Shown: positions 31,820 through 41,661 of the stretch, piece by piece
Layout: every line of letters starts with the position of its first letter
Numbering within the stretch: the first letter of the stretch is position 1
Assembly (NCBI GenBank): GCA_963662175.1
Contig: OY759226.1
Location: forward strand, 23,854,446 to 23,918,445
Source of the DNA: Aradus depressus
Lineage: Eukaryota; Arthropoda; Insecta; Hemiptera; Aradidae
Direction: 5' to 3'
DNA length: 64,000 nt
The notes under the pieces: generated by a model
Database searches by the model: none
Told to the model about the DNA's origin: nothing
What the model saw: the letters and a program-made list of their open reading frames with translations, nothing else
Translations under genes and position numbers: made by a program

Positions 31820-32606
31820 ATATAGTTATTTGTGGGCCGCTATAACTTCTTGTTATATTGATTTTATAGCGAATTTTATATGAAACATTTTTGGTAGGAA
31901 CCATTTTTTCCTAACAAGATATAACTTTTTTCTGGTAAATCAAAGAAACAACTATAAATTTGTATTTCAATGGTACATTTCAAGACGGTTTTCGGCATGT
32001 ATCTCAAAACCGAGCAAGCTGCAAAAAAAATGTATTTATTTGAATATTGCCTACAAATATTACTTGAAAAAATGTTTCATTAAGTCATAAACATAAGCAG
32101 TATCTTGTAAGACAGAGTTAAACCCCGAAATTGGGCCGATTTTGGCCAGAATCTAATGTAACCCCTTTCTTTTGCTGTAGAGTTTATATTAGTTAAGATT
32201 TCATAATTTCATTTTTAATCTTTGCTTTACCAATGATATTGAAAATGGACTGAAACTCAATATTTGACTTACATTGTGGCTTCTGAATCCTTATCCTATA
32301 TTTTGAATCGATACATTCTTTACATCGACAGTTATTGAAACTTTTGAGCCCCCTTCCCCTTTGGCTGAATCCGTTGAAAATTAAAAAGTGTAATCCTTGT
32401 AAGGGTTTAATGCACATATGGAATTTCGTGTCTATACATTGATTAAAATCCCCTAATCCTTCTCTTTGGCCGATTTGGCTGAACGTCCTTAGGTTGAAAA
32501 AGAAACGAAAGAGAACAATGAAAACTACTTTATTGATAACAATTAGTATAATAACAATTAATGGTATTTACGATAATTATTAGAGCAAAAGTCATTTTTT
32601 ATCTTC
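31820..32606. other. Intergenic DNA downstream of the nuclease-like gene 1
   Basis: 32200-32470 shares the segment cacatatggaatttcgtgtc and neighbouring words with the degenerate repeat at 60295-60720. On the minus strand AATAAA occurs at 32529-32534, about 73 nt after the stop of the next gene, and is a likely poly(A) signal. Confidence 0.55.
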
Positions 32607-33842
32607 TTAATATTTGAATTCTGGAATTATCCCATCCCGTAATCCCGGTCCTTCAAGAACACTTGTACTATCAGTCTTTGGAAATATAGCAGAAGTGCGT
32701 AGTATTACCTCCATGTCCTCAGGACCACAACATTCTATATGCCCTTGGATGTAATCGTCTGAAGTTTCAGGCCATCCAATGTTCTTGCAGATCGTTTTAC
32801 AAAGATTATCTGTGTTTTCGTCTTCGAAAGGGTGGTTGTGAAGAAGAAAAAGGACATCGAAGCCTGCAATTACATCTTTGGCGTGCTTCCACCAGTATTG
32901 TTTGGTTGTTGTGAACAACGTCTGTCCTGACGTGCCTGTAGATATTTGTAGCTTCCTACCACTATGTCGTACAAAATATCTAATGACATTCTCCAAAATA
33001 AGAAAGTTGCCATGCACTAATGTCGTCCAAGTCATTTGTCCGCTATCTTTTAAAAGATCACGCTGTGTTGCATAAATGAAATCTTCTGGTGCTGCTAATG
33101 GATGGCGATGAAAACGACATCCTTTCTCTATGAGTTCTTCTGCTTTATCTCCGAAGTAACGACGGAGCTTTTCTTTAACGGACTCTGAAAATGTGGGTTT
33201 ATAAACGTACCCTGTTTTTATATAACAATTGTCATCAAGTTGTTCTCTAGTAAGTGAATACGAAAGATAGAAGTTTGCAGTGTTCGTGGGATCAACACAA
33301 GTTTCATAAACGTACAAAAACTTCCCATTTACCTTGTATCCATGATCCATGATTATTCCGATGTCTTTATGTCCACACGGCACACTCTTTGGAAAAGATA
33401 GTGGAGAGAAGATTGACCAGTTCGCCTGCCTGAACCCCTTGATGCCTTCAGGTTTGCTTTCCTCAGTATTGCAGTACCAACTTCCCATAAATCTAGTAGG
33501 TTTACTTGTACTGGAAAACCAATGTTTCCTACATTTAAATTTTTGATTAGCATATATTTCATTCTTAGCACCATATTCAGGGGGGCAACCTCGGTATATT
33601 TTCTCATTTTCTTTCAGAACAATTGCAGCCCTTCCATTACGAATCGTAAAATTGGGATAATTATAATCCCATAAGTGATTTCTTTGAAGGAGGAGAGGTG
33701 GGTAATGGTCAGTTTGATAGCAAACATCTACTATGTCAATGAATATAACACACTCTTTGACTCCATTTTTATGGCTATCAGTGGAAATGGAACCAAACGA
33801 TGTTAAGCCCAGAATAAATTGAATAAAACCTAAACTGCCCAT
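32607..33842 (-). CDS. Secreted DNA/RNA non-specific endonuclease-like protein 1
   Basis: Intact intronless ORF of 411 residues with a hydrophobic start (MGSLGFIQFILGLTSFGSIS), probably a signal peptide, and many cysteines. The C-terminal half has the scaffold of the Endonuclease_NS family (insect dsRNase type): HPLAAPEDFIYATQRDL, HGNFLILENVIRYFV and LQISTGTSGQ, then a W-W-K-H segment and CKNIGWPETS ... GHIECC. In the family the first block is usually R-G-H-L with a catalytic His, followed by an Asn in an N-x-x-P-Q block. Here the His lies one residue earlier (RHPLAA) and the Asn block reads TWTTLVHGNF, while the Glu of GN[F/W]xxLE is kept. It may be a divergent nuclease or an inactive relative. 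The paralogue at 39373-40515 shares the architecture and promoter. The family alignment is from memory. Confidence 0.85.
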   Translation of the reverse strand: MGSLGFIQFILGLTSFGSISTDSHKNGVKECVIFIDIVDVCYQTDHYPPLLLQRNHLWDYNYPNFTIRNGRAAIVLKENEKIYRGCPPEYGAKNEIYANQKFKCRKHWFSSTSKPTRFMGSWYCNTEESKPEGIKGFRQANWSIFSPLSFPKSVPCGHKDIGIIMDHGYKVNGKFLYVYETCVDPTNTANFYLSYSLTREQLDDNCYIKTGYVYKPTFSESVKEKLRRYFGDKAEELIEKGCRFHRHPLAAPEDFIYATQRDLLKDSGQMTWTTLVHGNFLILENVIRYFVRHSGRKLQISTGTSGQTLFTTTKQYWWKHAKDVIAGFDVLFLLHNHPFEDENTDNLCKTICKNIGWPETSDDYIQGHIECCGPEDMEVILRTSAIFPKTDSTSVLEGPGLRDGIIPEFKY

Positions 33843-33897
33843 ATTTCTGTTCCCAGTAAATCTGGCACAATGGATACCCAGCTCTTGACGTGGTGTA

Positions 33898-33904
33898 TTA
33901 TATA
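33898..33904 (-). promoter_or_regulatory. TATA box of nuclease-like gene 1
   Basis: TATATAA on the minus strand, 56-62 bp before the ATG, in a block (tgacgtgg...ttatatacgt) that is conserved before the paralogue. This implies a very short 5' leader. Confidence 0.75.
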
Positions 33905-33952
33905 CGTTACATTCATGACGTATTATTTGAGGAACAAATATTTGTTTATCAC

Positions 33953-33969
33953 AGGAACATTATGTTCCT
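33953..33969. promoter_or_regulatory. 17-bp palindrome upstream of nuclease-like gene 1
   Basis: aggaacattatgttcct, symmetrical around the central base, about 111 bp before the ATG. The identical sequence lies 117 bp before the paralogue's ATG. The half-site spacing GGAACA-3-TGTTCC is that of steroid-receptor-type inverted repeats. Confidence 0.75.
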
Positions 33970-33974
33970 AGCTC

Positions 33975-34936
33975 CGTTTTGTACTTACAATTAGTATTTT
34001 TTAACTCCTGTTCTCATTCCTATAACCGGACTGTTCTTAGTCCACCTATTCTAAAATATCATTATTTGTCTCATTGTATTTTCTTATCCCTATAGTACAA
34101 GGAGGTATTGTAATCTTGGGAAAATTCGAGTCCCAAATTTCAACGGATTTTCATGTTTTAAGTCCTCTGAAAACGATTTTCGCGATGATATCTGTCTGTT
34201 TGTGTCTGTGTGTGTGAAAATGATTGAAAAGTTTTGAGCGCTCTACAACAATTGCAAAAACAATTGTAGTTATGAGCTTGAAATTTGGAATGAAGGGGTG
34301 TTAGCTCACATGATTAGATTTTGGCCGAAATCGGACAAAAATTGAGACCACTTTACCCCAGGGCAAAAGTACAATTTACGATATATGTATATTAAATAAC
34401 AAGACGGATTTACATGTAACTTCACATGTAGCATCCTTCTAAGCCAGATTGAAAAATAGGCAAAATAGGTCTCAACGTTTTGAACGGGAAGGGGGGGGGA
34501 CTGGGTATTAAATATAAGAAAATCACTCTCAGAATTACGATTAAGTATAAAGAAACAAAAAAATAGCGCTGACGCCAACTCATAAACTTCATATACCCAG
34601 TATTGCTAGTATGAAATGATTTTGAGGATGGAAGGATATAAGTCTTATAATCATTTGAGCTCAATCTCCAAATCTCTAGCTGTATTAAAGGCCGAGATCC
34701 AGGCTCTGATGAAACTTGAAGATCGTGGAAACGGCATACCCGATTTCTACCAAACATGGCTAAGAACCTTTTGAAACAAAAAAACCGCTTTGAAATCGGT
34801 TCAGCCGTTTTCTAGCTACGATGCCACAGACAAAGGCTGCAAACTAACAACATCCCTCCTTTTGCGTTGGGGGTTTAAAAATGGTAGTCAACATCCAACA
34901 TTTTATATCAATTTTATATCATCGAATGGTTTTCTG
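33975..34936. other. Intergenic DNA with dispersed repeat
   Basis: No gene supported. 34490-34620 (ctgggtattaaatataagaa ... acccagtattgctagtatga) resembles parts of 27895-28015 and 30690-30740. The minus-strand ORFs here lack family signatures. Confidence 0.5.
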
Positions 34937-35098
34937 AGGTCACCGGTAGCTCAGTGACATGCTTGCTTACTGAGCTCAAGAATGCAGTTTCGAAACCCTA
35001 TATGGGAAAGACCGATATCGTACGGACGGACCCGAACCTGTACAATGTCAGGTACTCGTTAATGACCAGTCAAAGCTCGGACATGAGACACAATATCT
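34937..35098 (+). mobile_element. Degenerate SINE (copy F)
   Basis: Keeps ccggtagctcagtgacatgc, tttcgaaaccct, gtacaatgtcaggtactcgt and the end aaagctcggacatgag, with internal deletions. Confidence 0.8.
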
Positions 35099-35254
35099 AG
35101 CAATCATCACAAACACTATCTGACGAGGTATCTAAAGTCAATATTTACCTAGTCACATGGTGTTTTTGGTGATATATATGTTAGTATGTTCTCTACCATT
35201 TACAATGTTTGTGTTTATTATTTAAAAAATATTTGTTTATCATTATAGTTTTGA

Positions 35255-35425
35255 TAGTGTCTCGGGATTCGGACAACTATACAGACTTCTTAACAGAAAA
35301 TCCAAAGTGTCTACAGAGAGCAAACTTACATTATACAAGACAATTAATACGGACTTGAGCTATGGGGTTCAGACAAGCCATCAAACGGATACAATCCTTC
35401 CAATCCAAAGTCCTTAGTAGATGAA
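35255..35425 (+). pseudogene. LINE ORF2 C-terminal fragment (Jockey-like)
   Basis: Translation reads LYRLLNRKSKVSTESKLTLY, then KTINTDLSYGVQ with a nearby shift, then IQSFQSKVL. This is the Y-K-x-I-x-x-P-x-x-x-Y-G-x-Q region that follows the RT in Jockey-type LINEs. Confidence 0.7.
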
Positions 35426-35429
35426 CAAA

Positions 35430-38235
35430 AATTATATAAAGTTTTCAATTCATCAAAATCGTTCACCGTTTATTTTCTTACAATTTTCTTTTATTTGTTG
35501 TCACAATAAAATACTGAACTCAAATGACGGTCCACGGACAAGTGATATACTCGTATATCGATGAGGGTAATACCTCATGCAGTGATACAAACCCTATGGA
35601 TTTATCCGTATATCTACGGATGATTGACTTCGTCTAAGGATCTACGGATACATTTCTTTAATCTACGGATTTTCTTACATTTATAGAAGTTATACTCAAG
35701 TTATTACTTCCAAAAAAAATAATTTTTTTTAGAAATGAAATGAAACGCAATCTTGTTTTTTGTAAATGAAAAATTAGGTTAGGCTGCGTTTGGTGCGTTT
35801 TAGGTGTCAAAAAGCTATCATTTCAATTTAGTATTTAGCAGTTGGTACCATAACACATGTGTTACCAACTGTCATTGATTCACATACTCTTTTTAGAGGT
35901 GTCACCTGTTATTTCTTAGTATCTCAGTTGCTGCACGCATATGTATTTTTACACATATTCTAACTATACTTATCTATATCTACCACCAGACAGTGTTTGA
36001 CGACATTCAAATGTTTTGGAGTACATTTAAAATATTCCTTATAAAAAAAACCGATCCCGATTCTTTCCGATTTTGTGGAAACACTGTTGTGTTGTGTTTA
36101 CCCAGATTGAACGCCTATTTTCTTAGATAAATCTCTTAAAAAGGAAGACAAGGAACAAATTGAACAGTGAATCCATAAAAGTTCTTCTATTCACAAAAAA
36201 CTTCATGAAAACGTCTGCATGCTATGAAATGAAAAAAAAGAAAATTATTTAAACGTATTTAACGAAAATATGTATAATTTTAACTCTGAGAAGTAAAATA
36301 TCATTTAATTTGTATAAATTGTTTTTTATTATTAATATGTAGATATGTTTTTAAATTAATTATAAAAAGTAACAGATTCTCTTGATGCGGTTATTATTAA
36401 TATATATATATTTATTAATATATATATATATATATATATTATTAATATATATATATTCATACGTTTTTTAAAAATTAATAATACAAAGTACTCTATCCAA
36501 TCAGTAAGAGTAGTTATCGATACTTTCTGTTCGATACCTGAATAGTATCGAAAGTTTTAATAGATAAGTGGAAGTATCGATGCTTGTGGTATCAATTGAA
36601 CCCTAAGTGTGCGGGTGTCCTACTGGTGCTGTCCTCGTTCAGTTTCTTATATATTTTTAATTTTATTACTTTAATTTATTTAGTATAGCGATATCAAAAG
36701 TTGACATTCTCATTTCACATTTTTTTAAATTTATATCCATTCAAAGGGGCCGAACCTGTCTTTATTTTTTGTGGAATTGCCACAAATTATATTTATCAGA
36801 ATTCGTGAAGCCTTCCTTCCGTGACTTTATATATATATAGATCGCCAACTATCTATAATTTTCCATTGAAAGTAAGACACAAAATAGTACTAACCAGACA
36901 GACGTGAATCATATAATGCAAGTAGAATTTTCAATAATAATATACCTGCTTATAGTTTGTATTGTAATTTCGTCATATATAAGTAGAAAATGGACGATGA
37001 AAAATATGTATATTGTGTAAATATTGTTGTTTTGTGTCTCTTGGTGACAAAACAGTTTCAAGAACCTTGTGAATTAGTGTTTGTGCGAAAAATATAAATA
37101 GACAATAATAACAAGGATAACCCGGATGAAACCTGCCTTGTTTCTCAGACATTTCGTCCCCAGTATATATTTCAAGAATGTTACCTTTTATTTTTGTATG
37201 CTCAATTCCACCTGAGATGAATTTCTATCACCCAAAATTAATTGTGGATAATGAAAAAATAGAAAAGAGACGTATACAGTACTCCAGAAGAATATTACTT
37301 CAAAATATACAACAATGGCAGCGGAAATGCACCTCGATTATCATCCGCTAACTTCATTTGTTTTCGAACCTTCTAGAACGTTCCAGATGGACAGGCTGAG
37401 ATCGTCAGTAGTTGCTTGTCAGATCCTGAAGAGATAGCGTGTTGGAGTGGGCTTCTCTTCAAGACTTACAATTTCTCAAAAAGTTTTGTCCAAACAAGTG
37501 TCCTCCCTTCTTATGAACGCAAGCTGGATCTGCGGACCACCTATGCGGTTCATATTATTAATCTAATTGACATTTAATCATCCACCTTTTGCATTATGAA
37601 CCTTCAGCTATTTCTCCGTCCACTTCTACCATGATGTAAATATCCCAACACTGAAGGAGCAGTTGAAGCCATCATTCAACCCTAAAATGTCCTCGATCTT
37701 TCTGGCGGAATCGACTGGACATTTTTCCACGGATTCGGGTGAAGTTGAACAATTTTTTTTAGTCACCAAGAGAGTTTTGTCGAATTTGTTTTTATTTCAT
37801 AATCTCAGTGATTCAATTTTTGTTTGCATTTGCCTGTAGATATATATCTTCTATTGTTTGTTAAATTCCTAATGTTGTCTATGTGGCCATTATCTTATGT
37901 TATATTATCATTTTCTTTTGGTAAAGTACCTGTATGTGTACATTTCAATGAGATCGTTCACTACAGAATTTAGGCTTACATTACTCTTCTAATGTAAGAG
38001 TCCGGGAATTTAACCCTTAATTTAATAAAAACACTTTGATAATTCTAAAGTTTTTGTTCAGCGCCTCACGCAATCTATAGATTCAGTCTTAATATATATA
38101 TATAATTTTTTTTCTTGTTATATTTTTTTTTTGTTTCAATTTATAATATACATTTCCTTTAAAGTAGTGAGTTATCATTTACATTCCTGATTTTTCTTCA
38201 ATTGGTTGATGGAAGGGCAGTTTTAATAAGGTGTA
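35430..38235. other. 2.8 kb without a recognised gene
   Basis: AT-rich DNA with an (AT)n tract at about 36400-36465. 37100-37700 is less AT-rich but no frame stays open. A heat-shock-element-like motif is at 37371-37387. Confidence 0.5.
37371..37387 (+). promoter_or_regulatory. Heat-shock-element-like motif
   Basis: ttctagaacgttccaga contains TTC-nn-GAA-nn-TTC-nn-GA in uninterrupted 5-bp register, the consensus geometry of an HSF site. No gene was found next to it, so it may be fortuitous. Confidence 0.4.
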
Positions 38236-38715
38236 AACTTTGTTCAGGCTGATCATCCTATAATTGTGCTGTCCACGATCCAAAATCTTGGTGGGCCCAC
38301 GAAAACCCTTTGGATTAGAATATCTCTTTCCACTCTTTGTACACCCGGGCATCACCCTGTGACATTGAGGGAAATTTTTGCAGCATTTGGTTGCCAGGTG
38401 AGACGGAGCTTCGAACCCGCACCCAAAGGCAATTGCATTAGTTATTTTTTTATTTTATTTTTTTAAATTTGTTTTATCTCTTTTGTTTTATGTTTTCTGT
38501 TTATTCATGTACAAACATTGATTTAGTACAGATTCTATTTATTTATTTTTGTATATGCTTGCTATTGTTTTGTATTATTCATTTATTTTTTGCTTCTTAT
38601 TATGTTTTAAATATTTTGTACAACTAATTATTTTATCTTGTCATCTTATAATCATCACTTCTGCTTATTGTTATTATTTTTGTACAGATTGTATAATAAA
38701 TAAATAAATAAAAAG
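38236..38715 (+). mobile_element. Probable LINE 3' UTR and tail
   Basis: 38460-38690 is T-rich and ends ttgtataataaataaataaa, the short-repeat tail seen on many insect CR1/RTE-type LINEs. The 66-residue ORF before it shows no domain. Inference only. Confidence 0.45.
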
Positions 38716-38915
38716 ATAGTGTCTTGAGGTGAAGCATTAACACAATGAAATAAATATATTTTTGGAGACCTAAGGCCAACTTTTCATGTTATACAACCAC
38801 TTTCATCCAGTGAACATTGAACTGGTCTCAAACTAAAGATACGAGTATACTTAATTTACCTCAAATAATAATTAAAGACAAATATTATCGATCTTTCGCA
38901 GGATGTCAAATATAA

Positions 38916-39355
38916 GGTAGTCTGACCTCTCACAGATTTTTATTTAAGTAATGCTAGCCGGCTTTCGAGGTCTCCCTCATCATCAGACAGTCTACAAAAG
39001 AACCATCCTTAATATAGTATGTAATATAAATAGCAAATAAATAAAAACACAATTTTTGATAAAACATACCTGATAAAAAATTTTGAATAAAACTAAACAA
39101 TAAAAATAAATAAATAACAATCTACAACAACAAACATTAACTCTCTCTTCCTCCTTTCCAATTTGATTTCGATACTTTCTCATGTATCCATCTTTCTACT
39201 TTTTTGGACATGATGCAGTATTTATTATTTATTTATTTGCTATTTATATTACATACTATATTAAGGATGGTTCTTTTGTAGACTGCCTGATGATGAGGGA
39301 GACCTCGAAAGCCGGCTAGCATTACTTAAATAAAAATCTGAGAGGTCAGACTACC
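38916..39355. mobile_element. Inverted-terminus element with a complete hammerhead-like motif in both arms
   Basis: Left arm 38916 to about 39048 and right arm about 39219-39355 are near-perfect reverse complements (ggtagtctgacctctca at both outer ends). The right arm reads CTGATGA-T-GAGGgagaCCTC-GAAA-GCCGGCTA (from 39283). The left arm has the same motif on the minus strand. No coding region between. The element ends 17 bp from the stop codon of the downstream nuclease-like gene and contains AATAAA on that gene's strand. Penelope-like by analogy. Confidence 0.7.
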
Positions 39356-39372
39356 ATCTTCATATTCCAATC

Positions 39373-40515
39373 CTAAAGCATTTCTTTATCCGGTAATGGT
39401 CCTTGAAGAAGTCTTTTACAACCCGTCTTTGGAAAAATGCCAAAAGAGTCTTGTATATTCCTGATCTCCACCGGATCACAACATTCTATATGACCTTTGA
39501 TGTAGTCCTCTGAAGTTTCAGGCCATCCAATGTTCTTGCAGATCGTATTACAAAGCTTCAGGAGATTTCTTTTGAAAGGGAAGTTGTGAAGAACAAAAAG
39601 GACACAGGAGTGTTCTTCTAAATCTTCAAGTAACTTCCACCAGAGATCTCCTGTCGTACCTGTCGTTATTTGTACCTTCTTGTTACGTTTTCGTACAAAA
39701 AATCTGATAACATTCTCCAAATATAGAAAGTTACCACGCATCATTGTCGTCCAACTAGTGTATTCTGTGCTTGCTCTTAATAGTTCACGTTGTGCTTCGT
39801 ACAAGAAATCTTCCGGAGCTCCTAAAGGATGTAAATATGTTGCACATCCCTTCTCTATGAGTTCATCCGATTTTTCAAGAAATCTACTATAGATGTAGGC
39901 TCTTTGCTTCGTTGTGATTTCCAATACAGAAGGTTTGGCAATAATTTTATGACTAAAGTCATCAACTTGTGAACTAGTAAGTGAATATGAAAGATACAAA
40001 AGATCATGGTTCGTCTTATTAACACAAGTTACAAAAAAAGACAATAACTTCTTATTTACCTTGTATCCATGATCCGAGAGTACTCCAAAATCATTAAGTC
40101 CACACGTCTTCGGCTTCCTTAGCCATCCCACCTTTCTTACCCTGCTGTTGACTCCAGGTCTCCATGTACAGTACTTCATTTCTCTTCCATCGCCTGTGGT
40201 GGGAATCTGAAGAGGTGGTTCTCCACATGTGTATTTTTCAATATGTATTGGAAACGGAATATCGACCAAGGGGCACAAAGTGTATATTTTACCATTTTTC
40301 GGTACAACCATTGCACGCCTTCCTTCACGAATTGTAACGTCGAAAAAACTATAATCCCCTGATTTCTCTTTTTTAAGGAAGAGGGGTTGGTGTTCATCGT
40401 GCGGCTCTCTGATAATATCCATTTTGTCAATGAACGTAACACACTCATTGATATCATTCGAAATAGAACTCAACGGGATTAGGCCGAAAATAAATTGAAT
40501 AAAACTCGAACTCAT
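39373..40515 (-). CDS. Secreted DNA/RNA non-specific endonuclease-like protein 2
   Basis: Intact intronless ORF of 380 residues, paralogue of 32607-33842 along its whole length. Hydrophobic start MSSSFIQFIFGLIPLSSIS (probable signal peptide), then a cysteine-containing N-terminal half with NDINECVTFIDKMD, and the nuclease-scaffold half with HPLGAPEDFLYEAQRELL, RGNFLYLENVIRFFV, VQITTGTTGD and CKNIGWPETSEDYIKGHIEC. As in the paralogue, the residue before P-L-x-A-P-E-D is His and the expected Asn block is replaced, while the LE after GNF is kept. It is shorter by about 30 residues, partly by loss of a segment between TGTTGD and WWK. The same changes in both copies suggest they predate the duplication. 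Its 3' end abuts an inverted-repeat element. Confidence 0.85.
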   Translation of the reverse strand: MSSSFIQFIFGLIPLSSISNDINECVTFIDKMDIIREPHDEHQPLFLKKEKSGDYSFFDVTIREGRRAMVVPKNGKIYTLCPLVDIPFPIHIEKYTCGEPPLQIPTTGDGREMKYCTWRPGVNSRVRKVGWLRKPKTCGLNDFGVLSDHGYKVNKKLLSFFVTCVNKTNHDLLYLSYSLTSSQVDDFSHKIIAKPSVLEITTKQRAYIYSRFLEKSDELIEKGCATYLHPLGAPEDFLYEAQRELLRASTEYTSWTTMMRGNFLYLENVIRFFVRKRNKKVQITTGTTGDLWWKLLEDLEEHSCVLFVLHNFPFKRNLLKLCNTICKNIGWPETSEDYIKGHIECCDPVEIRNIQDSFGIFPKTGCKRLLQGPLPDKEML

Positions 40516-40569
40516 CTTTCTGACTGCAGTGAATGATCCACAATGGATCCCAACTCCTGACGTGGCATG

Positions 40570-40576
40570 TTATATA
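40570..40576 (-). promoter_or_regulatory. TATA box of nuclease-like gene 2
   Basis: TATATAA on the minus strand 55-61 bp before the ATG, in the same conserved context (tgacgtgg...ttatatacgt) as gene 1. Confidence 0.75.
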
Positions 40577-40631
40577 CGTACATCTTGGTAGGGAATACCT
40601 GTTATTTGAGGAGCAAGTATTTTGTTGTCAC

Positions 40632-40648
40632 AGGAACATTATGTTCCT
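40632..40648. promoter_or_regulatory. 17-bp palindrome upstream of nuclease-like gene 2
   Basis: aggaacattatgttcct, identical to 33953-33969 and at nearly the same distance from the TATA box. The flanking tgtt[t/g]..tcac and gttcct.c are also kept. Confidence 0.75.
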
Positions 40649-40760
40649 TCTTCATTTTTGTACCTAGTATTTCCAACTTAGCAGCTGCTGTAGCCATATA
40701 GCGACGTTACTCATGATTATGAACGAATTGTGTTCACTTGATCTCCTTGTGCGAATTAAT

Positions 40761-41233
40761 CAATTAACGTCTCGCACTCGCTCATAAACCAGTCGACCGT
40801 TTGGGTTAATAATCAATAGTTGGTTATAATCAATTAACGTCTCGCACTCCCTCATAAACCAGTCGACCGTTTGGGATAATAATCAATAGTTGGTTATAAT
40901 CAATTAACGTCTCGCACTCCCTCATAAACCAGTCGACCGTTTGGGATAATAATCAATAGTTGGTTATAATCAATTAACGTCTCGCACTCCCTCATAAACC
41001 AGTCGACCGTTTGGGATAATAATCAATAGTTGGTTATAATCAATTAACGTCTCGCACTCCCTCATAAACCAGTCGACCGTTTGGGATAATAATCAATAGT
41101 TGGTTATAATCAATTAACGTCTCGCACTCCCTCATAAACCAGTCGACCGTTTGGGATAATAATCAATAGTTGGTTATAATCAATTAACGTCTCGCACTCC
41201 CTCATAAACCAATCGACCGTTTAGACTAATAAC
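40761..41233 (+). repeat. 70-bp minisatellite (7 units)
   Basis: Units begin with caattaacgtctcgcactc at 40761, 40831, 40901, 40971, 41041, 41111 and 41181. The internal five are almost identical. The first and last differ at a few bases, as usual for array edges. Confidence 0.95.
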
Positions 41234-41660
41234 ACTGGTCTGCAAAAAACTTTTTTTTCAATAGTTGGTTATGGTCATATAAAAAAGAAAGTAGGAAGCC
41301 CAGACTAGGATTGAAATAAAATTTATTTTAATAAGTAGGTAATTAATAAAATCGACAGAGCATAATACTATGATGGTTAATTATAAATGAGAAGAGAGGA
41401 TGCCCAGCCAAGGGTTGAGATAAAATAAATTTTAGAAAGTAGGAGCTAGATAGAGAAGTGTGAGGAGAAAGAAGAAAAATAAAAATAGTCAAAGCTAAAA
41501 TAAAAAATAAATAAATGCATGATAAAAATATAAAAATGTGTAAAATGAACAAAAAAGGAATAATATTGATTATGACAGAATATTTTAGGAAATATTATAG
41601 AATTAATATAATAAAAATAGAGAATAAAAAATAAGGGATAATTAAATGATTTAAATGATT
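41234..41660. other. A-rich spacer before the satellite
   Basis: Contains a diverged direct repeat of about 100 bp (gcccagactaggattgaaataaaat near 41299 split by a few changes, and gcccagccaagggttgagat near 41402). No gene. Confidence 0.55.
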
Positions 41661-41661
41661 A

